Origin: Caenorhabditis elegans
Taxonomy: Eukaryota > Nematoda > Chromadorea > Rhabditida > Rhabditidae
NCBI RefSeq assembly: GCF_000002985.6
Contig: NC_003281.10
Location: 1,426,001-1,490,000 of the forward strand
Direction: 5' to 3'
Length of the DNA stretch: 64,000 bases
The notes under the pieces are model-generated. The model was not told where the DNA came from and searched no databases. It saw only the letters and a list, made by a program, of their open reading frames with translations. Position numbers and translations under genes: made by a program. Below are positions 33,538 to 45,000 of this stretch, piece by piece. Position 1 is the stretch's first letter, and each line of letters opens with the position of its first letter.

Positions 33538-34230
33538 AACCGCATCTAGAAGAATACATTGATTGTGTCACCTTATGATTTTGCTTCTGAAAATGTAATT
33601 TTTATTCTAAAGGCTATCACTGGGTATAATTTGACCCCCAATGACGCCGTGCAAGAAATCTTAGGCTCGGTATAAACTGTATTTTAATAGAAAACACACC
33701 GATGAGTCGAGCTGAATACACGTGTCATTTAACTTGATGAAATCACTGGGAGTACTGTGGGAGTTATTGCCACCCCTAAAATTCAAACATAAGTTTTTCT
33801 AACGATTTCAACGTTTCAAAGCAATTTTGAATAGATTGTAATTTTTGTTTTAATTTTGAACTTCAACGTTTTCCAAGTCAAAACATTTGCAGCACCGTCC
33901 ATCTACCCAAGGGCTTACTTGAATGACACGTGCAAACGACTTTTTGAAATCAGCACAGCTGTTGAATTTCTGACTCCTTACCTCAAAGACGTTAAGAAGA
34001 TACTCGAAGCTTCCGAGTTTGATAAAAAGATTGCAAAAAAGGTTTTGAATACAATTAAGGTATGTCAAATAAAGATTTTTTTACTAATAAAGATTATACG
34101 GTAAGTGGAGTAGCCTATGGTAAACCCTATCCGTAAAAATGTCTTCGTATTTTGGTTTTGCATTTTCCCCAGATGAACTTGGTTTCGGTTCGAGTGTTAC
34201 TATTTATTTTTGCTTATTTTGATAATTAGA

Positions 34231-34806
34231 TTAAAGGTGGTGTAGTCGAATTTTTTATTTCTTTATTAGACTCAAAATTGCCTGAAAACACCGAATTTCA
34301 TAATGAAACTTCTTGAAAACGTTTCAAAAAAAAGTTATGACGCCTCAAAAACATGGCCTGAATTAGGTAAAATTTGAAATTTGACCGACTTGCCAAGCGG
34401 CTGGAAACTGATTTTTTTGAAATTACCGTCAAATTTTGAGTGTACTCGTCAATTATCTTGCGTTTTAACTTCATTTAAGAATTTTAAAGTCGATGGACGG
34501 CGAGATTTGGTTTAAAAAAATTAAAAAGTCGCCGTCCAACGACTTTAAAATACCTAAATGAAGTTGAAAACGCAAGATAATTGACGAGTACACTCAAAAT
34601 TTGACGGTTATTTCAAAAAAAATCAGTTTCCAGCCGCTTGACAAGTCGGTCAAATTTCAAATTTTAACTAACTTTAGGCCATTTTTTTTGAGGCGTCAAG
34701 ACTTTTTTTGAGAAGTGTTCAAGAAGTTTCGTTATGAAATTCGGTATTTTCAGACAATTTTGAGTCTAATAAAGAAATAAAACAAATTAGACTACACCAC
34801 CTTTAA
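34231..34806. mobile_element. Second AAAGGTGGTGTAGTCG fold-back
   Basis: Very similar to the intron-3 element (same AAGCGGCTGGAAACTGATTT and CAATTATCTTGCGTTT blocks), here in intron 4. Centre near 34520. The close similarity suggests recent activity or conversion between copies. Confidence 0.82.
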
Positions 34807-35529
34807 TGTAAACTTGTCAACTCAAATTTTACTACACTCTTTTTTATTGTTTTTCAAGAAATCCATACTAAATTCAAATGTCCAAAAATATGGCGACCTA
34901 GTGGTTTACTTTGCTCACTCCCAACTATCCATGTGTCCTGTTAATAAGTGATTTTTCAGAAATTCGACGTGGTCGGCTTGATGGAAAACGTCAAAAGGGT
35001 ATTACGTTTCATGGATGAAAACGTGTGCTGGTTCGACAAAACGTACAAGTCGTGGCAAACAATTCGAAAAGAAAATGAAGAGTTGATAAAATCTGGGTAT
35101 GTTTCAAGATTGCCATCAGAAGAGCTAACACTTTTTGTAGCCAAATCTTAAAGGATTAAAAGCCAATAGTTTTATAATTTCATTTTTAACACTACATTAT
35201 TGCATTATTACAGAATTGAACCAATTGCGACTGCGGAACGATACTGTATACAGGTTAGTAAAACTACGTTTTTCAGTACTGACACGCGGGCGGAAATGTG
35301 CATTTGTGTTTCCTTAGTTTACATAAACTTACTACACACGACTGTACTACATACACTAACTTCTACAGTAGTCACAACTTTAAATAAGAGTTCTCTCGAA
35401 AACGGCTCAATTTAAAAAAAAGATGTATGTATATGAAAAATAATTTTTTGAGCGCGTGGCGGGACCATTTCGTATAAATGCGCCCTCTTTTAGAGCGGTA
35501 GAAGTGTCAAAAAATTGCAGTGAAACATT

Positions 35530-35755
35530 TTGAAGGTGGGGTACCGAAATCTGTGAAATATTATTAAATGACTCCAAATTTTCCCCTGATTCCGAATATC
35601 GATGTGAAAAAATTCAAAAAAAATTCCCTTTTGCTATTAAAATCGATATATAATTTTTTTTGAATTTTTCCACATCGATATTCGGAATCAGGGACAACTT
35701 TTGAGTCATTCAAAAATATTTGCCCGGATTTCGGAACCCCACCTTTAATTTTCAA
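35530..35755. mobile_element. Short fold-back, AAGGTGGGGT ends
   Basis: GAAGGTGGGGTACCGAAATC pairs with GGATTTCGGAACCCCACCTT, and CTGATTCCGAATATCGATGT pairs with its complement at about 35675-35690. It lies in intron 6 of the plus zinc-finger gene. Confidence 0.75.
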
Positions 35756-36259
35756 AGTCATAGATCAAAACTGATTTTCCTTTTTTTAAAATGTAATTGA
35801 TACTGAAATAAAAATAATATTTTTGCAGGAAAGAGAAGTGCCAGAAGTCTCATTTACAGGCCGTGTACTTCCAAAGTGTATTGCGTAAGTTGAAATGTTT
35901 TGAATTTCTGAGTATCCAATATTTTAAGAGACCCAAAGAAATATAGTTTTACCTTTTATTGCAATCAATGTTCGTACTGCAACACCAACATCGATTTTTT
36001 GAATGTTCACTTCTACTACGAACATGCCAAAAGAGAGCAACTGAGCAATTTGGAATTGTAAGTGGTTTTTGATCCAAACTGAACCCCTTTTCTTTTTCAT
36101 TTCTAAACAAACGTTGCATTCCGTGAGACTGCTCCGTTCACTTTACATATAGTATTAAATGAGAAATTTTTTTTCAAAAAGTTCCATGGACACTTTCAGA
36201 ACATAAAAATTGTAAAACAATCATTGTTCAAAGGTCCTCTTCAAATGGTCAATGTTTTA

Positions 36260-36841
36260 TTAAAGGTGGTTAAAAACCACTTATATGGTCCCAAAATGAC
36301 AGAATATCATGATAAAACTTTTCAAAAAAATTTGGAAAAATTTTTATTTACTGTCAAAAAGTGGCAATTACTCAGTTTTTGCCACTCATAATTTTGGAAG
36401 TCGACCAAAAAAACTTATTTTCGACTTTTTTAATGCTTTAATTTTGTTTAAATTATTTGTATTAAAACATTGTAGGGGTCGAAACATACCTACATTGCTT
36501 TGGATTCCCTCAAAAGCTCGTATTTTTTAAAATTTTGGTAAATTGCCAAAAATTTGAAAAGTATGAGATTTTGGGGAAATCCAAAGCAATGTAGAATGTT
36601 TCGACCCCTACAATGCTTTAATACAAATCATTTAAACAAAATAACAGTATAAAAAAAGACAGAAATTTTTTTGGTCAACTTCCAAAATTATGAGTGGCAA
36701 AAACTGAGTAATTGCCACTTTTTGACAGTAGATAAAAAAATTTCAAAAATTTTTTGAAAAGTTTTATTATGATATTCGGTCATTTTGGCATCATGTGAGT
36801 AGTTTTTAACACTTTCCCCAGTGGTACTACTCCACCTTTAA
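36260..36841. mobile_element. Fold-back element, TAAAGGTGG ends
   Basis: Arms of about 280 bp: AATTACTCAGTTTTTGCCAC on the left pairs with GTGGCAAAAACTGAGTAATT on the right, and ATTGTAGGGGTCGAAACAT pairs with ATGTTTCGACCCCTACAAT. The outer right end reads GTACTACTCCACCTTTAA. It lies in intron 8 of the plus zinc-finger gene. Confidence 0.82.
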
Positions 36842-37829
36842 CTTGAACTTGGCGAGCAAACCAAGGTGTGTAGCCGGAAAAAGGTAATTTTAAATTAGCT
36901 TTTTTGCAGAATTGAAAAAAATCATAAAACAATTTACACGACACATTTTATAAATTTTCTGACCGTTATATCTGATCATTCCGAATTATTCGATTATCTG
37001 TCATTTAAAGCTTTCAAGAAATCACTAATCGACTCTATTGCACCCTTAAACTTAATTAGTTTAGTTAACGTTATTATTAGTTTATATTCACTTAAATTCA
37101 TTTAAAAATATTTCGTCGCATTCATCAAATGGAAATTAGGTGCAGAAACGCAGGAAACTCAAGAAAAGTTATTTATTTCACATTGTTGTCTAGTCGCTAT
37201 GATATACAAATGTTAATTCGTACATGCATCATGTTCAGTAAAATTATTGGCATTATATATATATACTAAAGTTTTAAAATAAAAGAAATCTTCAGAGAAT
37301 CTTCCCAACGAGAACGTCTTGTCGCGCTGGCTAATGATCTTACAGGCCTATGTGACAACTTCAAATATGTGAGTCTTACTTTTGTTAATGTTAAAGAGAT
37401 TATTTCCATTACAGACCAAACCGTTCCACAAAGATCTGGAACACTGCGATACTTGGAGTTTTTGGTCTCTAGAAGTATGTTGAACGTGCTCTTGTTGCTT
37501 TTTTCAATTGATTCTCTTTTTCAGGGGCTTTACAATTACGACATGGAATCTCTTGCAAGAATGGCGCGCGAAAATGCTGGAATCGAGATAGGAGGTAAGA
37601 ATTTGAAAGGAGATTTGATAATAGGATAGCGGGGCACGGTGGTTCACTTGCTAGATGGGTGCAAACGCGCTCCACTGAACAAACGTGTATAACTTGGCCG
37701 GGAAGTACCAAATCAAAAATTCATCAACAATAAAGATAAATAATTTATTTGCGGTCATTTCTTATATGCATCACAAAATCGATTTTGTGATGGTTTTCGA
37801 GATAGTAGCCAATATAGGTTTCAAGACTG

Positions 37830-38040
37830 AGTATCATGAACCAACCCATCTAGTTTCTGTGACTACTGTAGAAATTAGTGTATGTACATCCGTGTATTGT
37901 AAGTTAATGTAAACTTTAAGAAAAACACATTTCCGCCCGCGTGTCAGTACTGAAAAATGTAACTTTACTAACCTGTATACAGTACCGTTACGGAGTCGCA
38001 ACTGATTCAATTCTGCAATAATGCAATAATGTAATTTTCA
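37830..38040 (-). repeat. Inverted copy of exon 6 and its flanking intron
   Basis: On the minus strand this region reads GCATTATTGCAG, then AATTGAATCAGTTGCGACTC, then GGTACTGTATACAG and GTTAGTAAAGT. This mirrors exon 6 of the plus gene (35214-35253) with both splice sites, followed by the same CACGCGGGCGGAAATGTG intron segment. It has a TAA where exon 6 has a sense codon. It sits in intron 11 of the same gene, in opposite orientation. Confidence 0.8.
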
Positions 38041-38109
38041 AAATAAAATTAAAAAACTATAGGTTTTTAGGAAACGCTACAGTTCTTCTGTATAATTTTA
38101 AAATGTTAG

Positions 38110-38895
38110 GTAGGCACACGTGGTGTGATCTACATAAAATGCGGGAATTTTTCTCCCAGAAAAATGTGACGTCAGCACACTTTTAGCCATGCAAAATCAT
38201 TTGAAAAGTCTGCTTCTCTTCTCCCGCATTTCTCACGGATTAAAACAAAATGGTACACTTTGACACCAGGCATCCACAGTCAATTTTAGAGAATTAGAAT
38301 GGTGTTGTACAGAATTAAGCAATTTTTGAAAAAATTTTAAAAAAAGACGTTGTAAATGCGGAGAATTTTCTGTAGATCATTTTTCAAATACATCATTTTG
38401 GTACTTGTGCATTATACCCCCGCCATTTTAAAAATTAAACAAATTTCCATTAATTTAAATTAAACGTGATACCCATTTTTCTCATTGTGCTTAGGAATGG
38501 TGTTTTCCTAAGCCTAAAAGTCCACACATTTTTATTTTGTAAATTAAAAAATTATTTTTTAAAATGGCGGGGGTATAATACACAAGTACCATCATTTTTT
38601 CTGAAATTTAGCCGTTTTCGAGATAACTCTCATTTAAAGTTGCGACTACTGTAGAAATTAGTGTATATACGTAACGTTTGCCTCGCCGTGTATTCTCAAT
38701 TAGTGTACAGCCACGTGGTGTCAGGATGTCCCATCACGGTTTGATCTACAAAAAATGCGGATTTTTTTTGCGCAAAAATGTGACGTCAGCACGTTCTTAA
38801 CCGTGCAAAATCAGTAGAGAAGTCTGCGTCGCAGTTCTCGTAGATCTACGTTGATCAAACCGACATGGCACATTCTGACACCACGTGGACAACCT
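38110..38895. repeat. CACGTGGTGTCA / GATCTACAAAAAATGCGG hairpin repeats
   Basis: Two related blocks. At 38112-38280: CACGTGGTGTGATCTACATA, AAATGCGGGAATTTTTCTCC, AAAATGTGACGTCAGCAC. At 38708-38890: CCACGTGGTGTCAGGATGTC ... TCTGACACCACGTGG, a clear inverted pair. Between them, CCCCCGCCATTTTAAAA near 38416 pairs with TTTTAAAATGGCGGGGG near 38557. All lie in intron 11 of the plus zinc-finger gene. A relative is at 42902-43040. Confidence 0.7.
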
Positions 38896-40108
38896 CATTG
38901 ATCTACTTTAAAAGCCCTATTTCGGTTCATTTTGAAGCTATAGTCACCAAACAACAAAGTGGGCCACATTTATGGGCAAAAACTCGCTTTTTGCACACCT
39001 GGAAATTTTCAAACCGCGAGAAAAGACTTGAAAATTCTCATTTCCTAGTTCCATACCAATTTTTTATTTTTCAAAATTGTAATGCTAATTTCCTGAGAAC
39101 CTTACAAACATTATTATTAATTTCCAAAAATCCAGCAATGCCTCCTCCGAGTAAAATTAAAATCGCCGAGTGTCTCTATTTGATCAAATACAACATTCTA
39201 GAGGTAACAGTAACTATAATTTCTTATTCACAACTTTGCCTGATTACAGATAACATATTGCTCCCTCGAGTTCCATAAACTAATTCAATCTTCTGATTAT
39301 CACAAAAAATTGTCTAGAAAGATTTTCGATATAATCGATGATATATGTTATTTTAACTTTTACACCGGATTATCAATGCGTTTCTTAAAATCAAATGGAA
39401 TTTGCATTGAGCGATTCAGAGTGGAGAATGGGTGTGCCATTGATCGAGAAGGTTCGGAGAAAGTGGAAATGAATGGATGGTAAGAGATTGCAAAGGAATT
39501 TAAAATAATAAGAATTTTATTTTAGCAACCGAATCGTCTGTACTATGTGCCCCTTCTCATACCACAATGTTACCGACTTCAATCTTCACTTCTTTTTCGA
39601 GCATTACCCGTGGCAGCTCTATGAGTGAGTTTTTTTTTAAATACCCGTTATTTGAAATAACTTCAACACCAAGATCAATCAATTTTCAACTAGAAAAGTT
39701 TTAATTTCGAAAAATGTTGAGGAGCAATCAATTTGTTAATGTTTTTTAAAGACAACTTTAACCTTAACAATATATTCAGAGAAACCTTTCAATTCGAGAA
39801 ATCTAGGGGAGCTTGCTTGGAAAGATTCAAAGTGGAGAATGGGTGTATTACTGATCAAAAAGGCTTGGAACAAGTGACAATTGATGGGTACTGAAAAGAT
39901 TCGACTGAAAAAAAACTATAAAGTAATTTCAGCGGTCAAATTTCATGTTCTCAGTGCGACTTGAAATTCTGGGAAATTCTGAAGTTCAACCTTCATTTTT
40001 ATGATAACCATAGCGAATGGGAGATCGTCGAGTTAGTTTTTTTTTAGTCATTTGAATATTAAAGTGACAACAATTTTTAGAAAACGACTAAAAAATTGAT
40101 TGATATTC

Positions 40109-40306
40109 AAAGGGGTAGTAGTGTTTGTAGGTATTTGGCCCAAACCCACAGAACTTTTTCGAAAATTTTGGCAATTTACCAAAACTTTGACCGGAAATTA
40201 TGAAAAATCTAAAAAATTTTGGAGTGTTTTATTATGATATTCGGTTGTTTTCGATCATTATAAGTGCACTTAGACAAAATACCCACTGGCGCTACTCCAC
40301 CTTTAA
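40109..40306. mobile_element. Short fold-back relative with CTCCACCTTTAA end
   Basis: Begins AAAGGGGTAGTAGTGTTTGT and ends CACTGGCGCTACTCCACCTT followed by TAA. It contains the TTATGATATTCGGT block also seen in the elements at 6530 and 36770. It lies in intron 16 of the plus zinc-finger gene. Confidence 0.6.
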
Positions 40307-40451
40307 TATAAAAAACAATATTTTTTTAACTTTCCGATATAGGTTGATTAATCCGAGCCTAAACCTAAACCTATTTTTCAGAAAACCAATTCCAATCGAA
40401 AATCTCGCAATTGTGGACAATGTAGATGAGTCGTCGTTTGCAATTATTTAA

Positions 40452-42063
40452 TGAGTTGTTGTGTTTTTTCTTTTCTTTTCATTTTGAGCAATTACATTAT
40501 ATATTTCTACTCTTTATCAAAAAACTTACTATAATTGATTTTAAACAGCATTTTACCCGTTATTCATGTCCCTAACACTCTCTCATTGGCACTTTCATGA
40601 TCTAATTAATCAACTTCTACAGAACATTTCGTTTTTTCGCTTGTAACTTTTTCGTATATTTATTATCAATCTCATCTCACCATGATGTCTTTTTTCATCA
40701 CAAATATAACTATAATAAATCAAATCATATTTACTGTTTCCAACTCTGTGTGCTCCTACTGCGAACTATAAACTGTACAGATGTATTGTTATATCAAATT
40801 TTCAAAAACTTTTTTAAAAATTTTTCCGAAAAATGTGAATTTCCTCCAATTTATAGTTATCTACAAAATCTCAAAACTGATTTTAAGTAAGTAATAGACG
40901 CTGAATTAAGAAAATATTTTGCTTAAAGGTGGGCAACCTTCTGTGAGTTTTTTTTGGTTAGTTTCATAGTTAGAGGACTCAAAATTGATCCTAAAATACT
41001 TTAAATGCCCTTTTTCAATTTACAGTAATTTTGTACAATTTCCAAAAAAAAAAATTTTTTTGGCCAAAAAAAAGGCTGAAAAATCAAATTTGGGCAAAAA
41101 TTAAAAATTATCTAAATTTGTTAAAAACGGGTAATTTATATAAAAATAATGCAAAAAATCTAGGTTAAACCCATCAAAAACTATTAAAAAGTGGCAAAAA
41201 TGGCCAATTTATGGCCAAAAATCACAATTTTGAAACTCCCATAAAATGGTTAATTTTGTAGTTACTCAAAATAGGACTCTAATAGGACTCAATTAGGACT
41301 CAAAATTGATCCTAAAATACTTTAAATGCCCTTTTTCAGAATATTTTAGCTTTGTACATTTTTCAAAAAAATATTTTTTTGCCCAAAAAAAAGGCTGAAA
41401 AATCAAATTTGGGCAAAAATATAAAGTTGTCTAATTTTGTTAAAAACGGACAATTTGTATAGAGAGAATTCAGAAAAACTAGGTTTAACCCATCAAAAAT
41501 TAGTAAAACGTGGCAAAAATGGGCAAAAAAATGGACAATTTATGGCAAAAATTCACAATTTGAAACTCCCATAAAATGGTTAATTTTGTAGTTAGAGGAG
41601 TTAGGGGGGATTAGATGGCTGAAAAATCAAAATTGGGCAAAAATAAAAAGTTGTCTAATTTTGTTGAAAACGGGCAATTCATGTATGCTGAATTCAGAAA
41701 ATCTAGATTTAACCCATCAAAAACTATTAAAAAGTGATTGATCCTAAAATACTTAAAAATTTCCCTTTTTCAATTTCTAGTAGTTTTGTACAATTTCCAA
41801 AAAATTATTTTTTTGCCCCAAAAAATGTCAAAAAAATGTTTTTTTTTCGATTTTTTTGTTAAAAAAAGTAATTTTCGGAAAAATTTATCTTCTGAAAAAG
41901 CAATACATTAAATAATCCAAAAATTTAAAGAAAAAAAGAGAAAAAAAAGAAGAATAAATAAATAGAAAATAGAAATCAAAACCATTTTTTTAGACAATAA
42001 ATACCAGAAAATTTGGGGGGAATTATCGATTTTTCCCCCACATAAAAACTTAAAATCAGGAAA
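40452..42063. repeat. 3' flank, then a roughly 320-bp direct repeat (2-3 copies)
   Basis: After the plus gene's 3' flank, the unit GACTCAAAATTGATCCTAAA occurs at about 40978 and again at 41299 (offset about 321), each followed by ATGCCCTTTTTC, GGCTGAAAAATCAAATTTGG and CCATAAAATGGTTAATTTTG. A third, shorter copy begins near 41610. There is no gene between the plus zinc-finger gene and the 3' end of the NEMF gene. Confidence 0.7.
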
Positions 42064-45000
42064 CTATTTAGCGTGAAGCTGTGGTGCCGAGATTCGGACT
42101 TTTGTTGGAAGATTTCGTGATGCTGAGTCATCTGATAACAGTGATTTGATTAATGCCGCCTGGCGATCCGTACGTTGACGCTGAAATTTTGAAATTATTG
42201 ATTTTTGGGTTATTATCGATTTTCTAAAAAAATCGATAATTTTTCTTGCAAAAATTATTGATTTTTTCGAACTTTTTTTTTGATTTTTTCGAAAAATTGT
42301 TGATTTTTTAGAATAATTATTGATTTTTTAGGAGATATTGTCGATTTTCCGAATTTTCGATTTTTTAAAATTAGTGATTTTATTATTGATTTTTTCAAAT
42401 AATTATCGATTTTCTACAAAAAATTATTGATTTTTCTGAAAACCTATCGATTTTTCATGAAAGTTTCGATTTTTTCCAGAAGATTATTGATTTTCGGATA
42501 ATTATTATCAACTTTCCGTAAATTATCGATTTTTAAAAAAATTATTGATTTTTTTTGAATAATTATCGATTTTTTCGAAAAATTATCGATTTTTCAAATA
42601 ATTTTCGATTTTTTAGAAAAATTATCGATTTTTAAGAAAAATTATCGATTTTTTCAAATAATTATCGATTTTTTCGAAAAATTATCAATTTTTTCAAATA
42701 ATTATCGATTTTTTCGAAAAATTATCAATTTTTTCATATAATTATCGATTTTTTGAAAAATTATCGATTTTTTCGAAAAATTATCGATTTTTTCGAAACA
42801 TTGTTGATTTTCAAAAAAATCAATAACTTTTCATGCAAAATTAATTGATTTTTTATCCATTTTTTTCGAAAAACTATCATTTTTTTGGATAATTATAGAT
42901 GATGTCAGAGTGTTCCTAATTCGGTTTGATCTACGTAGATCTACAAAAAATGCGGGAGAATAGACGCCCAGATTCATACCTTTTCTGGGCTAAAAATTCC
43001 CGCATTTTTTGTAGATCAACCCGTTATGGGACAGCCCCCCTGGCACCATTATTGATTTTTTTTTTGGATAATTATAGATGTGTTACCAAAAATTATCGAT
43101 TTTTGGGTTATTATCGATTTTTCCAAAAATCGATAATTTTTTATGCAAAATTATTGATTTTTTTTTTGAAATATCCTTACCGTAAAGAGCTCAATCGCCG
43201 ATTTCGTAGCTTTTCCACGTTTTCCGATACCCGGAGTGATTTTGACGCGATATTTGTACGTTGAGAGTGCCTGAAAATGGAAAAATCAAAAGTTTTTTCG
43301 GGGAAAAAATGAAAATTTGGGCATAGCTTCCGCATCTCCGAGTGACAAATGTGCTCTATTGTCAAATTGTTGGCAGAAATACGGTATTTATTCACATTTT
43401 CAGGCCAATTTATGACTGAAAATGTGAATAAATACAGTTTTTATGCCAAAAATCTGAGTAGAAGCACACAAGTCACAGGGGAAATATCGATTTTTGAGGA
43501 AATTTTCAAAATTTTTGAGCCTCTGAGAGCTAAAATTATTATTATTCCATTAATTGTGAGTTTTTAGCAGGAAAAAAAACACGAAAGATGAGCTAAAACT
43601 GTATTTTTTTAAGATTCGTGGCCTAGAAATGAAAAAAAAATTAGGCCACCAATATTTTTCTCCAGTTTTTGGCTCGTTTTTCCCCGAATTTACACTAGTT
43701 TCCCGTAAAAAGTACCGAATTTAAGTGAAAATTTCAGGATTTTCAAGTTATAATCCGTTTTATTGTCATAATTAAACATAGAAATCCAAAAAAATCGAAG
43801 AAAAATGGCTTGAAACCATCATTTTCAGATTGGTGGCCTAGAAATCCCAAAAGTTAGGCCACCAATTTATTTTGTGCCGAAAAAACCATTTCTAGTGGTA
43901 AAAATTAGTGAGAAACTCAATTTTTAACTGAAAATTCAAGAAAAATCACTAGAAATGTGAAAAAAAATCATTTAGGAGCAAAAAATTACGAAAAATTGGA
44001 ATATCGCGGGTTTTTACCTAAAAATTTCGAAATTCTAAGACTTTTTTGCCAATTTCTCCAGAAAACGACCAGAAAATTCAAATTTTTCGCCAAAAATTCG
44101 GGTCCTACCACGAAAGATCGATACACATTCGTGGCGGGACCCAAAATGGCAGCTTTTGTGCCAATTTAAACTAATTTTATATAAATTATATGGGCCAAAA
44201 TGACAATTTTTGCCGATTTTCACAAATTTTGGCTCATTTTCTCAAAAATTGTGATCAATTTTCAGATTTTTGCTCGAACTCCTAATTTTTTGGTGAACTT
44301 TGTCATTTTTCACATTTTTTTTCTAATTTTCGATTATTAGGACTATTTTATGGCCCAAAATTGCAAGCTTGCCATTTTTCGGACAATTTCTGCCGTTTTT
44401 GGTCATTTTTCCCCAAATTTTCCAATTGTTGGATCATTTAGTCACAATTTTACAGTTTTTGGCCAATTTCTGCCGTTTTTGGTCAATTTTTTGCCAAATT
44501 TTCCAATTTTTGGATCATTTAAGTACCGAATATGGCGCAACGACGGGAACTGCAAAGAGCAGTGTGTCCTCGTCAAGTGGCTGAGCCGTAAGTGTTGTAA
44601 GAATCGATAGCTCCTCCAAATTCGCCTCCTTATCGTCTTCCTCGGGCTCTTCGGCTTCTTCATCCGGATTTTCTCGCTTTTCTTGAATTTTCGGCTTAAA
44701 TTCCTCGATTTTCACTGGTTTTTCGGATTTTTCAGGCCTCTCGACAGGCCGTTCCTCAACTTTCTCCACAATTTTTCCCTGAGGCTTGAGCAACTCCTTA
44801 TGCAGCTCCAAATCATCATCAGTCTGATCCTTATACTTCATTTTCGCCAGCTTCTCCTTTCTCTGACGCCGTTTTTGCGTTTTTGCACTCGGACCGCCCA
44901 GCTGCTCTTTGAGCTTCTCCTCCAAATACAATTGGGTGGTTTTTTCCGCGTTTTTCGGCAATTTTTGAGCATTTTGCGAGTTTTTAACGGGATTTTTTGG

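Larger units (their letters stand above)
32536..40451 (+). pseudogene. Three-finger C2H2-type paralogue, plus-strand copy, with premature TAA in exon 3
   Basis: Seventeen exons in phase: 32536-32607, 32774-32848, 32894-32987, 33878-34059, 34960-35096, 35214-35253, 35829-35884, 35929-36057, 37296-37368, 37415-37474, 37525-37594, 39136-39203, 39250-39479, 39526-39624, 39780-39887, 39933-40031, 40382-40451. Fingers: CNQCSYCN...HFYYEH (C230, C233, H246, H251), CTMCPFSY...HFFFEH (C434, C437, H450, H455), CSQCDLKF...HFYDNH (C503, C506, H519, H524). Codon 72 is TAA (32960-32962) where the minus copy has CAG (GEDI-Q-LPV). Everything downstream remains open with good splice sites, as expected for a young pseudogene, for a start downstream, or for readthrough or skipping of exon 3. 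A possible AATAAA lies near 40716. Relative to the minus copy, exons 15-16 duplicate the module of exons 13-14. Confidence 0.78.
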
